The notes under the pieces: model-generated
Databases searched by the model: none
Told to the model about the DNA's origin: nothing
Seen by the model: the letters and a program-made list of their open reading frames with translations, nothing else
Translations under genes and position numbers: made by a program
NCBI GenBank assembly: GCA_002501805.1
Contig: DAOI01000004.1
Location: 1-60,388, forward strand
Direction: 5' to 3'
Length of the DNA stretch: 60,388 bases
Origin: Euryarchaeota archaeon UBA463
GTDB lineage: Archaea; Thermoplasmatota; Poseidoniia; Poseidoniales; Thalassarchaeaceae
In this document: piece by piece, positions 1-8,415 of the stretch
Numbering within the stretch: the first letter of the stretch is position 1
Layout of the letters: each line of letters opens with the position of its first letter

Positions 1-463
1 TTCCCTTCGGTGAATCCCCCGGGCTCCATCCCAGGTAGATTCCGAAGACCGCCGTCAGCAATATCCCGATTACCGCTATGTCACGAGCTCCCAATCCCGA
101 ATCCGATGCGTAGTCTATGCAGAATATGGTGATCATTCCGAATACAGCCCATGCGACCAGTGCAGTGGCGGTAGTCACTGCCAAGGATCTCTGGGCCGAC
201 AAGTCCTGAATCCTCGGTGGTAGGTATATCCACACTGACAGGAAGATGGCGTTGATCAGCATTCCAGCCGGAACGACGGACAGGCTCTCAAGAAGCTCCG
301 CCTCTACCTGCGCGGAGGCCATCCCCGCAACGGCCGGCACTATTGTCGTGGGCACGGTGCCTAGTGCCCCCCCTAAAACGCCCCCGTATCTCTCTATCAG
401 CACGGTGACCAGTATCGCAACCAATCCGGCGGCAATCGCGGCAGACAGTATTTCACTTAGCAC
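1..463 (-). CDS. Partial integral membrane protein of unknown family (C-terminus cut by window edge)
   Basis: An open minus-strand frame runs off the left edge. It starts at a GTG at 463, two codons after an in-frame TAA. About 154 residues are visible. They show an N-terminal hydrophobic helix, then a Gly/Thr/Pro-rich stretch containing LGTVPTTIVPA, and then three more hydrophobic segments separated by short loops. This is an inner-membrane protein with at least four membrane segments. I do not recognise the family. The downstream neighbour on the same strand is out of view, and the upstream gene is the His-rich lipoprotein. The plus-strand frame over the same bases has no protein-like features and is a shadow. 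Confidence 0.6.
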   Translation of the reverse strand, partial: MLSEILSAAIAAGLVAILVTVLIERYGGVLGGALGTVPTTIVPAVAGMASAQVEAELLESLSVVPAGMLINAIFLSVWIYLPPRIQDLSAQRSLAVTTATALVAWAVFGMITIFCIDYASDSGLGARDIAVIGILLTAVFGIYLGWSPGDSPKG

Positions 464-504
464 GAATTACGGGATTGTCGAAGGCACATGATATTGACGA
501 CGGT

Positions 505-1410
505 CTATATGTTGTGACCCACATGCCCAGAGGTATCGTCCCAGCACTCGTGCTCGTAGTCGTAGATGGCTCCCTCATCAGGCAGACAAGGGTGGTGATT
601 GGTGAACACATCCCCATTGGTCAGCCAGGGCCTGACTATCCAAGCATGAGCCATCCAATACTCGCCAAGCATGACGTTCTCCCCGTCATTTTCCTCGCAC
701 TGCTCTTCGCTCAGGTCTTCGCCCCTGACTAGCATCAGCTCCATCTGGAAGCAGAGAGACTCATGCCTGTGCCACCAGTCGTTGTCCCCCGTGAAGCCCT
801 CAGGTGGGACGTCGGTGGGGGATCTCACGAACCAGGCGAATCCGACAAGCTCGGACTCGGCCTCCTCGCCAGCAAACATCAGGAACTCGGGTGTCGAGTA
901 GTCGAACTCCTCATCCAGAGAGGTCCCAGTGAACTCAGGGGAACTAGCATTGAACTCCTCGCTGTCCATCCTGAATTCCCCTAGCCTAGCGTGGTGGGTG
1001 CCCATCCCCTCGGTATACCCAACGAGCATGTGGAAGCCAGCCGCTTCGGCCTCTCCCAATGTGGCCCATTGGGATGACCATTCCAAGGCGGCTTGGAACT
1101 CGGCTGTGAGCGTCTCGCACTGCTCCCCAGAAAGCTCACCCTTCACCATCCCCTCATAGGCGGGGTCTACATGGTGCCCTCCTATTCCTGTCGAATTGCA
1201 CCACCATGGCATAGTATCGGGGATATATCCGCTAAGGGGACAGTCCATCTCCCCGTCTCCATCCAGATCCCCGCATACCCCTGCGTCTTCGGCATCAAGA
1301 AGCTCTGAATCATCATCTATGAAGCGTCTTCCCGTCTCTTCCTCGGATATACAACCGCTCAATGTGCCTGAAACGAATATCAGAGCGAGGGTAATGGAGA
1401 GTAACCTCAT
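505..1410 (-). CDS. Histidine-rich lipoprotein of an unnamed family
   Basis: The start at 1410 gives a clean lipoprotein signal peptide: MRLL, a hydrophobic core and lipobox LSGC, with lipidation expected at the Cys. A longer frame begins at 1443, but a TATA-like TTTATT 24-29 bases before 1410 supports the shorter start. After the lipobox comes an acidic linker with a DLDGDGEMD Ca-binding-like loop. The mature domain has spaced His motifs: GMGTHHAR, then WWHRHESLCF, then MAHAW and NHHPCL. That pattern suggests a metal or haem site, but this is inference. The layout resembles an unnamed bacterial family of secreted proteins with WHxHxxLC motifs, and no function is known to me. It lies outside the membrane and is transcribed away from gatD. 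Confidence 0.6.
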   Translation of the reverse strand: MRLLSITLALIFVSGTLSGCISEEETGRRFIDDDSELLDAEDAGVCGDLDGDGEMDCPLSGYIPDTMPWWCNSTGIGGHHVDPAYEGMVKGELSGEQCETLTAEFQAALEWSSQWATLGEAEAAGFHMLVGYTEGMGTHHARLGEFRMDSEEFNASSPEFTGTSLDEEFDYSTPEFLMFAGEEAESELVGFAWFVRSPTDVPPEGFTGDNDWWHRHESLCFQMELMLVRGEDLSEEQCEENDGENVMLGEYWMAHAWIVRPWLTNGDVFTNHHPCLPDEGAIYDYEHECWDDTSGHVGHNI

Positions 1411-1433
1411 GAATATGACTGATAGTATTGCCC

Positions 1434-1439
1434 AATAAA
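1434..1439 (-). promoter_or_regulatory. TATA-like box for the His-rich lipoprotein gene
   Basis: Read on the minus strand this is TTTATT, 24-29 bases before the ATG at 1410. That spacing would place transcription start at or next to the start codon (leaderless). It also lies inside the longest plus-strand gatD frame, which argues for the later gatD start. Confidence 0.4.
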
Positions 1440-1502
1440 TCAATCCCTTCGATGCTCGTTAGGAGCGAGCCATTGATGGGCCTCTTCCGCCCGCTTAGCG
1501 TC

Positions 1503-2849
1503 ATGGAGGACTGGCCGGACCCGGGTACGCCCATCAGACTGGTGGTGAAGACATGGGCCGGTCTCGACGAGCACGTGGGACTAGCTCTGCCCTCAGCTGG
1601 ACCGGGTTTGGTAACGATCAAGCTTGTGAATGGATACAATCTTTCTTTCCCCAGCTCGTATGTGGAGGAGTTCGAGCTCATGGGCGAGATACCAGAGCCT
1701 CAGGAGGCCATTCCAGAACCGATCAAGCAGGACGAGTCCCTGCCCCTGGTCCACCTGATCCACACAGGGGGGACCATAGCAAGCAAGGTTGACTACTCCA
1801 CGGGCGCAGTGACAGCCAGGTTCGAGCCTAGCGAGTTACTACAGGCAGTGCCCGAGCTGAGGTCCATAGCTAGGATAAGGGCCGTCAAGCTCGGAAACAT
1901 GTGGTCAGACGACATAAGGCCCAGACATTGGAACAGGTTGCTCAAGGCCACCGAGGAGGCGTTTGCCGAGGGAGCGGTTGGAGTTGTGATAACCCATGGT
2001 ACCGACACACTTCACCTATCTGCGGCCGCGATGTCCTACGGATGGTCGGGATCGGGGGGCAGGCCACCAGGACGAATAGTACTGACAGGCTCTCAGAGGT
2101 CTCCCGATAGGGGATCTTCTGATGCCCCAGAGAATCTCATCTCAGCGGTATACTGGGCCGCCAATGGCCCCGAACCGACTGGGTACAGGGACTCGTCCGT
2201 CGTGGTCACGCATGCCACATCGTCCGACGGAAGATGTACTGTTTTGCCAGGGTGCGCTTGCAGGAAATACCACTCATCCAGGAGGGACGCTTTCAAGTCG
2301 ATAAATCAAGATCCAATAGCCCACGTGGAGTTCGGCACGGAAGGGCCTCGAATAGTTATGGAGGAGCTGGACCCACAGGACGCTCGGTCGGAGGCCATTT
2401 CTCCCACAATGTTCGATGACACGGTCAGGATAGCTCAGTTCGTTTCCGACGGACATCTTCATTCAGACATCGTCAACTCTGCCATAGAGCTGGGATATGA
2501 TGCCCTTCTCTTCCATGGAACCGGCCTGGGTCACCTTCCGATATCGGACCCCCAAGAGGACTCTCCTGAGAACACCAAGCTGAGGCTACTCCTGGAGGAC
2601 TACTGCGAGGACGGGGGAATAGCAGTCGTAGTCACGCAGACCGTGCACGGGCCAGTTCATCTTGACGTATACAGCAAGGGGAGGGTTCAGCAAACGATAG
2701 GGATCATTGGCAACGGGTCTCTTTGCCCGCCAGGCTCTGCTCTGGTGAAGTTGCATTTCCTGCTCTCTTCGGACAGATCTCAAGAATCCGTGTCCGAGGG
2801 ATGGGGCAAGGACCTCTTGGGAGAGAATCCGCCAAACGTCCGTAACTGA
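1503..2849 (+). CDS. gatD: Glutamyl-tRNA(Gln) amidotransferase subunit D (asparaginase-type)
   Basis: GatD with GatE converts Glu-tRNA(Gln) to Gln-tRNA(Gln) in archaea; GatD is the asparaginase-like subunit that releases ammonia. An N-terminal small beta domain (residues about 8-55, ending KLVNGYNLSF) precedes the asparaginase domain. The catalytic motifs HTGGTIAS (about 87-94) and THGTDT (164-169) are both intact. The frame is open back to 1428, but Met at 1503 directly precedes the conserved N-terminal domain and gives 448 residues, close to the family's usual length. No gatE lies nearby, so the partner must be encoded elsewhere. A plain L-asparaginase is the alternative, but the N-terminal domain favours GatD. 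Confidence 0.88.
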   Translation: MEDWPDPGTPIRLVVKTWAGLDEHVGLALPSAGPGLVTIKLVNGYNLSFPSSYVEEFELMGEIPEPQEAIPEPIKQDESLPLVHLIHTGGTIASKVDYSTGAVTARFEPSELLQAVPELRSIARIRAVKLGNMWSDDIRPRHWNRLLKATEEAFAEGAVGVVITHGTDTLHLSAAAMSYGWSGSGGRPPGRIVLTGSQRSPDRGSSDAPENLISAVYWAANGPEPTGYRDSSVVVTHATSSDGRCTVLPGCACRKYHSSRRDAFKSINQDPIAHVEFGTEGPRIVMEELDPQDARSEAISPTMFDDTVRIAQFVSDGHLHSDIVNSAIELGYDALLFHGTGLGHLPISDPQEDSPENTKLRLLLEDYCEDGGIAVVVTQTVHGPVHLDVYSKGRVQQTIGIIGNGSLCPPGSALVKLHFLLSSDRSQESVSEGWGKDLLGENPPNVRN

Positions 2850-2880
2850 GATTCAAAGACCTCCTAGCATTCGGGGGGGC

Positions 2881-3972
2881 ATGACGGCCCCTGATGTGCC
2901 ATTCCAATTCCAAAGAACAGGTCACGTTTCTCGAAATAGGGCAGTACTGGCCGCAATGACGAACAAGCAGAGCTCTGAGGACGGCACACTGTCAGAGGAT
3001 GAGATCAACTGGCTTCTGATGAGAGCAGAGGGGGGATTCGGAATTATCACCACCGCGGCCACTCACGTAGTCCCAGAAGGCCAAGGCTGGAAGGGAGAAA
3101 TGGGGGTCTGGGGGGATCATCATGTCCCGGGACTCACAAGACTCGCCACCGGTATAAGGGAAAGGGGGGCTATTAGTCTGGCACAGATATTCCATGGAGG
3201 GATGTTCGCGCCTGAGGCTATCACAGGGGTCCGCCCTGTATCCGCTAGCGAGAATCCTCTGTCAAAGGACTCTGATGAGACCTCAAAAGAGCTATCTTAC
3301 GACGAGATTGAGTCGATCATTTCGTCATTCGGAGACGCGGCCTCAAGATGCGCCAAAGCAGGATTCGATGGGGTCGAGCTACATGGGGCCCATGGGTATC
3401 TGATATGCCAGTTTCTCGGAGAGAAAACGAACAGAAGGGAAGATGTATGGGGGGGGGAAATATTCGATAGAGCAAGGTTTCTCATGAGGATCATACAGGA
3501 TGTCAGGAACAAGGTTCCCGAGGACTTCATTCTGGGTGTAAGAATTTCACCTGAGCATAGGAAGGTGGGCGTCAGGCTCGAGGATAGCTTGGAGCTAGCA
3601 GAGATGCTTTCCGAGGCTGGAATCGACTTTCTGCATATATCCTGCTGGGACTGTTCTTGGGGCTCCTCGGAGTTCCCTGAAGACGAGAGGACATTGACGC
3701 AGTGGTTTTCGGACAGGCTAGGGAAGAGCGTCCCAATAATATCGGCAGGGGGGATCTGGTCTACTTCCGATGCCAAGGCAGTAATGGCGAATGGTGCGGA
3801 CATGGTCGCTGTAGCTCGAGCGGCAATAGGCCATGCCGATTGGGCCTCTCACATTTCAGAAGAGAACTACTCTCCAATGAAACCTCCATTTTCCAACCAT
3901 CACCTATTAGAACAGGGACTCAGTGAAACGTTTGTCGACTACATGAGGGGATGGGACGGATTCGTCGCTTAG
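2881..3972 (+). CDS. NADH:flavin oxidoreductase, Old Yellow Enzyme family
   Basis: A single-domain FMN-binding TIM barrel of 363 residues. The substrate-anion-binding pair is visible as HGAH (His168, His171) in GVELHGAHGYL. The following FLGEKTNRREDVWGG matches the family's conserved NxRxDxYGG-type segment. Near the C-terminus, SAGGI and GADMVAVARAAI form the phosphate-binding strands. It lacks the C-terminal Fe-S/pyridine-nucleotide domains of the larger 2,4-dienoyl-CoA reductases, so a partner reductase or free NAD(P)H is probably the electron donor. Substrate cannot be told from sequence. It follows gatD on the same strand after 31 bases and precedes the carboxyltransferase gene, so the three may be cotranscribed. 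Confidence 0.85.
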   Translation: MTAPDVPFQFQRTGHVSRNRAVLAAMTNKQSSEDGTLSEDEINWLLMRAEGGFGIITTAATHVVPEGQGWKGEMGVWGDHHVPGLTRLATGIRERGAISLAQIFHGGMFAPEAITGVRPVSASENPLSKDSDETSKELSYDEIESIISSFGDAASRCAKAGFDGVELHGAHGYLICQFLGEKTNRREDVWGGEIFDRARFLMRIIQDVRNKVPEDFILGVRISPEHRKVGVRLEDSLELAEMLSEAGIDFLHISCWDCSWGSSEFPEDERTLTQWFSDRLGKSVPIISAGGIWSTSDAKAVMANGADMVAVARAAIGHADWASHISEENYSPMKPPFSNHHLLEQGLSETFVDYMRGWDGFVA

Positions 3973-4011
3973 GCCTACTTACTGATGTACCGACTACCAC
4001 ATGGGCGATTC

Positions 4012-5562
4012 ATGCCTGAGGCATCGCGAAGCGACGAGCTCGATGCGATGAGGCAGTCAGCGTATTCTCCCGGCGACTCATCAAGCCTCAGAGAGCTAAG
4101 GGCGGAGGGAAGGAAGACTGCGAGGGAGAGGATATCGGAGCTCCTCGACCCCAACTCGTTCGTTGAGGTGGATGCCTTCGTACAGCACAGAGCAGGAGAT
4201 CACAACATGCATCTCCACAGGCCACTGGGCGATGGAGTGGTTGCCGGGCATGGGATGATTGATGGCAGGAGGGTCGTTTGCTTTGCCCAAGACTACTCTG
4301 TTTTCTCCGGATCCATGGGGGAGATGCACGCCAAAAAAGTCGCAAAGGTTGCCGAGTTCGCCGAGAAGTCACAATTGCCGCTAATAGGAATCTGGGATGG
4401 AGACGGACAGAGGGTCGAGGAGGGCGTGACTTCACTGGGGGCCACGGGAGAACTGTTGGATATCTTGGTAGCCTGCTCGGGCAGGATACCGTTGTTCTCC
4501 CTCGTACTCGGAACCGTATCGGGAGTCAGTGCCCTAGCCGCAGGGCTCTCCGACTTCGTCATCCTCGGCTCTGATCATGGGAAGATGTTCATGAGGAGCC
4601 CGTATATGATTCCAGAGATAATCGAGGGAGCTGTTGATGAGGATTCCCTAGGAGGCGCGGAGCAACATGCTAGCAGGAGTGGTGTTGCCTGCATGGTTGC
4701 CGATGACGAACGAGACGCATTCGACATCGTAGCGGAGATACTGTCATTCCTCCCGGACCATACTCTAGCGGAACCCCTTGTACTCAGGGGCTCGGACGCA
4801 TGGGACAGGAAGTGCGAGGGGCTCGAAGAGCTGGTGCCTTCAGACCCAAATCGGCCGTATGACATGAGGAAGGTCATCAAGGAAATCGTAGACGAAGGCA
4901 GGTTCTTAGAGCTCTCAGAGTACTATGCAGAGAACGTGGTCATAGGATTCGCCAGACTAGATGGGCATTCCGTGGGAATCGTAGGGAACCAACCCAGTGT
5001 ATTAGCAGGATGCCTGGATATCGATGCGTCCGTCAAGGCCGCGCGATTCATCAGAACGTGTGACTGCTACAACATACCAATCGTGACTTTCGTGGATGTC
5101 CCAGGCTTCCTCCCCGGCACTGTCCAAGAGTGGGGAGGGATAATAAGGCACGGAGCAAAGCTCCTCTACTCGTACGCCGAGGCAACGGTTCCCAAGATGG
5201 CGGTAGTTACCAGGAAGGCCTACGGAGGGGCTTATCTGGCGATGAGTTGCAAGCACCTCGGCTCAGACTACAACGTCTCATGGCCCGGCGGGGAGCTTGC
5301 CGTCATGGGCGCCGAGGGGGCGGTGAATATCATCCACAGGAAGGAGCTCTCCGAAGCGAGTGACGTAGATGGGGTCAGGAACGAGCTAATCAACGAGTAC
5401 AAGACCAAATTTGGCGACCCTTATGTGGCAGCTAAGCACGGATGGCTAGACGATGTTGTCGAGCCTTCAGATACTAGGAAATTGTTAGTTAGGGCACTCA
5501 AACCCTTACTAAACAAGAGGGAGTGGGTCCCTCCGAAGAAGCATGGTAACATACCATTGTAA
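4012..5562 (+). CDS. Acyl-CoA carboxylase, carboxyltransferase subunit (PccB-like)
   Basis: The product is about 516 residues from the Met at 4012; an in-frame ATG at 3985 is possible but adds nothing conserved. It has the two crotonase-like halves of biotin-dependent carboxyltransferases. The N-terminal half contains the KTARERISELLDP opening and GSMGEMHAKKVAK; the C-terminal half contains VDVPGFLPGTVQEWGGIIRHGAKLL and AYGGAYLAMSCKHL. The family moves a carboxyl group from carboxybiotin to acetyl- or propionyl-CoA. The biotin carboxylase and biotin carrier are not in this window. Which acyl-CoA is used cannot be decided from motifs alone; propionyl/acetyl-CoA type is the usual archaeal form. 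Confidence 0.88.
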   Translation: MPEASRSDELDAMRQSAYSPGDSSSLRELRAEGRKTARERISELLDPNSFVEVDAFVQHRAGDHNMHLHRPLGDGVVAGHGMIDGRRVVCFAQDYSVFSGSMGEMHAKKVAKVAEFAEKSQLPLIGIWDGDGQRVEEGVTSLGATGELLDILVACSGRIPLFSLVLGTVSGVSALAAGLSDFVILGSDHGKMFMRSPYMIPEIIEGAVDEDSLGGAEQHASRSGVACMVADDERDAFDIVAEILSFLPDHTLAEPLVLRGSDAWDRKCEGLEELVPSDPNRPYDMRKVIKEIVDEGRFLELSEYYAENVVIGFARLDGHSVGIVGNQPSVLAGCLDIDASVKAARFIRTCDCYNIPIVTFVDVPGFLPGTVQEWGGIIRHGAKLLYSYAEATVPKMAVVTRKAYGGAYLAMSCKHLGSDYNVSWPGGELAVMGAEGAVNIIHRKELSEASDVDGVRNELINEYKTKFGDPYVAAKHGWLDDVVEPSDTRKLLVRALKPLLNKREWVPPKKHGNIPL

Positions 5563-5583
5563 AAATGTAAAAAAGGAGTAATT

Positions 5584-5844
5584 ATGGCTATTTTCGATTA
5601 TCTCAAAAGCATGATAGCACTCGCAATTCTTGCTTTTATTGGGTACATAAATATCTGGGCCTTCAACTTCACAGGCGAGGCCACCGCAGAGCGACACGGT
5701 GACTTGGCTTCACTATATGCGTTTACTTTGCAAGTTACTCTTTTGCTATTTACTATCCTCGTTGTTGGTTTATTTCTGTCTTATCGGTCCCTCAAAAAGG
5801 AAAATAAACGCCTGAAGTCCAAGTTAGAAAGTCAAGGAGACTAA
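5584..5844 (+). CDS. Small two-helix membrane protein, unknown function
   Basis: An 86-residue protein with a strong ribosome site (AAGGAG, 9-10 bases before the ATG). Two hydrophobic segments lie at about residues 7-27 and 45-66, separated by a short polar loop. They are followed by a basic coiled-coil-like tail (YRSLKKENKRLKSKLE). Base composition is more A+T-rich than the neighbours, seen in the codon choice. Its stop interlocks by four bases (CTAA) with the stop of the convergent aroE-like gene. I do not recognise a family. The real ribosome site and clean hydropathy pattern support it being expressed. Confidence 0.6.
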   Translation: MAIFDYLKSMIALAILAFIGYINIWAFNFTGEATAERHGDLASLYAFTLQVTLLLFTILVVGLFLSYRSLKKENKRLKSKLESQGD

Positions 5845-6584
5845 TGCCTTTCTTCAAGCAATTCCAGTAATTCTATCAACGAAGGTAACTTTTCAATTTT
5901 ATTGGGAGAAAAGAATTTTTTCCAAGCTTCGAGATGCTGTGCAGCAACCATGATTACAGCAAAATCATCAATCTTCCAATCTTCATCGTAAGAGATGGAG
6001 ACTTGTCGTCCAGCAGGCAGTGGGAAAGACCCCCCTACTCCCGCCTCGACATCGAGATCTACAGATAGGTCAGCTTTTAGTGAATCGTCTACGATTGAAA
6101 CGTCCCAAGGACCCCCAGCTAGAGCCCTCCTTCCCCTGACTGGGATTATCTGACCTCCCTCCTTCGACCAGGAATAAGCTATCGAACGTGCGGTAGATCC
6201 CCCTCCCCGAATTCTGAGAATGCTCCCACCGGGTTCCACGCCAATATGCCTACAGGCCATTATGAATCCTCTTCCATCTGAATTGGAAACGCTCCACTCC
6301 CCATCCATTCTCACCAACTGGTTTACTGCCTGAATTTCTTCCTCACTTTCACAACCAAGTCTCTTCCAGACAGAGTGCTTGAGAGGGCTGGTACATGAAA
6401 TCCATAGTTCTCCCTCCAGTTTTTCCGCCCTCTGGAAGAATTCATCGGCATCCCCGGCCTCTAGGAATACGGTTTTCACACTTCCAGAACCAAGGAAATC
6501 ACCGAGAATCTCGAAAAGTCGAGGAGTCAGGGAATGAGAGATCGGATAGCCAGCAACGCCCCAGTAGTTAGGATAGTCCAACAT
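5841..6584 (-). CDS. aroE: Shikimate 5-dehydrogenase-like protein (divergent AroE)
   Basis: A 247-residue protein matching AroE in order. The substrate-binding opening GYPISHSLTP is at about 12-21. The catalytic lysine lies in TSPLKHS (Lys69). AVNQLV stands where AVNTVV is usual, and the catalytic Asp103 is in SNSDGRGF. A Rossmann segment RIRGGGSTARS replaces the usual GAGGAARA loop. AroE reduces 3-dehydroshikimate with NADPH in aromatic amino acid synthesis. Both catalytic residues remain, so activity is plausible. The cofactor loop is atypical and the C-terminal part is poorly conserved, so a related role (for example quinate or another shikimate-like substrate) is possible. No other shikimate gene is adjacent. 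Confidence 0.7.
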   Translation of the reverse strand: MLDYPNYWGVAGYPISHSLTPRLFEILGDFLGSGSVKTVFLEAGDADEFFQRAEKLEGELWISCTSPLKHSVWKRLGCESEEEIQAVNQLVRMDGEWSVSNSDGRGFIMACRHIGVEPGGSILRIRGGGSTARSIAYSWSKEGGQIIPVRGRRALAGGPWDVSIVDDSLKADLSVDLDVEAGVGGSFPLPAGRQVSISYDEDWKIDDFAVIMVAAQHLEAWKKFFSPNKIEKLPSLIELLELLEERH

Positions 6585-6670
6585 CCATGCCCCCTCTCAG
6601 ATTGACCGTCCCTGTGCCCCATTGAGAATGATTCGGTCGATAGTTCTCTGACCGAAAATAACGGGTATGT

Positions 6671-8404
6671 ATGGCCCCTCCGGGATACGTGGACAGCGAC
6701 CTTGAGATAGCACGCTCAACTAAACCGATGAAGATCGAGGAAGTAGCTGAACAACTTGGACTGACTCCCAGTGACTTGATTATGCACGGGCCTCACATAG
6801 CCAAGGTCTCTTGGCAATCCCTATCCTCGGGAAAATCAAACAAGAGGGGTAAGCTAATCCTAGTGACCAGTGTCAATCCGACCCCCTTTGGGGAGGGCAA
6901 GACAGTGACCACGATAGGCCTGAACCAAGGCCTGAACCATCGAGGTCACAACGCCTGTTGCGTGATCAGGGAACCGTCCCTGGGCCCGGTCTTCGGCATC
7001 AAGGGAGGTGCCGCTGGGGGGGGCTTCTCACAGGTCCTTCCGATGGAGCAAATTAACCTGCATTTCACTGGTGATTTGCACGCCATAACCGCCGCACACA
7101 ACCTATGCTCAGCAATCTTGGATAATCACCTGCACAGGGGAAACGATCTTGAAATCGATACGAATAGGATTTTCTGGCCCAGAGTCATAGATATGAACGA
7201 CAGGACGCTGAGGGAAGTCAGCATTGGATTGGGTGGTCCAGCAACGGGTGTTACAAGATCCGAAAGATTCGATATCACTGCCGCAAGTGAGGTAATGGCA
7301 ATCCTCTCGCTTTCCAAGAGCTACGAGGATCTGAGGTCGAGACTAGGCAGGATAATTGTCGCAGAGTCGAAGTCAGGACTCCCAGTAACCGCGGAGCAAC
7401 TCGGTGCTTCCGGATCGATGGCCCTTCTGCTCAGAGAGGCAATGCTGCCCAATCTTGTACAAACCCTAGAAGGGAATCCGGCCTTCGTCCATTGCGGGCC
7501 ATTCGCCAACATCGCCCACGGGAACTCCTCGATAATCGCCGATGACCTAGCACTGTCTAGGTCAGATTATGTAGTCACGGAAGCAGGATTCGGTGCAGAG
7601 ATGGGTGCTGAGAAAGCCCTTCACATCAAGGCCCTTGCATCGGGGGTCGCACCTAGCTGCATAGTCCTCAACGTCACAGTCAGATCGATGAAGTTGCATG
7701 GGGGCGGAGTCGCTGGAGGAGGAGGCTCTAGGCCCACCAAAGAAGAGATCGAGACAGAGAACGTAGAAGCGGTCCGTGCTGGAGCCGCTTCAAACCTCAG
7801 AAGGCATGTCAGAAACCTGGCAATGACCGACATACCCGTCGTCGTGTCAATAAACAGATTCCATACGGATACTGAAGCAGAAATAGATGCAATTAGGGAT
7901 GAAGCAACTAAGGCCGGAGCCGTGGACATAGTTCTCTTCGAGGGATTCTCAAAGGGAGGGAAAGGAGCCGCGGAACTCGCAGACTCAGTTGTTTCCGCTT
8001 GCTCCAAGCACGAGCAGGACGGAAGTCCATTCAGCCCCATAGTCGATCCCGGGATGCCTTCCAATGAGGCTATCCTAAGGATTGGAACCAATGTCTACGG
8101 GGCCAATAACGTAGATTTGAGCGATTCAGCACATTCATCATTGGAGAAGTTCAAGAAATGGGGCTTTGGAAACCTCCCGGTTTGCATGGCTAAGACGCAG
8201 TACTCTTTCAGCCATGACAAGAAGGTCCTGGGGGCACCAGTAGGATTCACTCTGCAAGTCAGAGAAACCAGACTCAACGCTGGGGCTGGGTTCATCGTAG
8301 CCGTGTGCGGTTCGATGATGACCATGCCAGGATTGCCCAGCAGGCCAGCCGCCATGGACATGGACATGGATGAAGAGGGCAGGCTCACTGGAGTCTTTGG
8401 ATAG
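6671..8404 (+). CDS. fhs: Formate-tetrahydrofolate ligase
   Basis: A 577-residue protein, near the usual 556-560, that makes 10-formyl-THF from formate, ATP and THF. The P-loop TPFGEGKT is at residues 71-78. The C-terminal GAGFIV and MTMPGLPSRPAA segments are the family hallmarks for folate binding. It is cytosolic and feeds purine and serine/glycine one-carbon metabolism. The enzyme is common in bacteria and patchy in archaea, many of which use methanopterin instead, so it implies folate-type C1 carriers here. It is divergent from the aroE-like gene with an 86-base gap and followed by pelota after 11 bases. Confidence 0.95.
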   Translation: MAPPGYVDSDLEIARSTKPMKIEEVAEQLGLTPSDLIMHGPHIAKVSWQSLSSGKSNKRGKLILVTSVNPTPFGEGKTVTTIGLNQGLNHRGHNACCVIREPSLGPVFGIKGGAAGGGFSQVLPMEQINLHFTGDLHAITAAHNLCSAILDNHLHRGNDLEIDTNRIFWPRVIDMNDRTLREVSIGLGGPATGVTRSERFDITAASEVMAILSLSKSYEDLRSRLGRIIVAESKSGLPVTAEQLGASGSMALLLREAMLPNLVQTLEGNPAFVHCGPFANIAHGNSSIIADDLALSRSDYVVTEAGFGAEMGAEKALHIKALASGVAPSCIVLNVTVRSMKLHGGGVAGGGGSRPTKEEIETENVEAVRAGAASNLRRHVRNLAMTDIPVVVSINRFHTDTEAEIDAIRDEATKAGAVDIVLFEGFSKGGKGAAELADSVVSACSKHEQDGSPFSPIVDPGMPSNEAILRIGTNVYGANNVDLSDSAHSSLEKFKKWGFGNLPVCMAKTQYSFSHDKKVLGAPVGFTLQVRETRLNAGAGFIVAVCGSMMTMPGLPSRPAAMDMDMDEEGRLTGVFG

Positions 8405-8415
8405 GTAGTGGTGCG

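Noticed and set aside
246..491. Plus-strand 81-codon frame
   Set aside because: The opposite strand reads as a well-formed membrane protein over the same bases, so this is a shadow.
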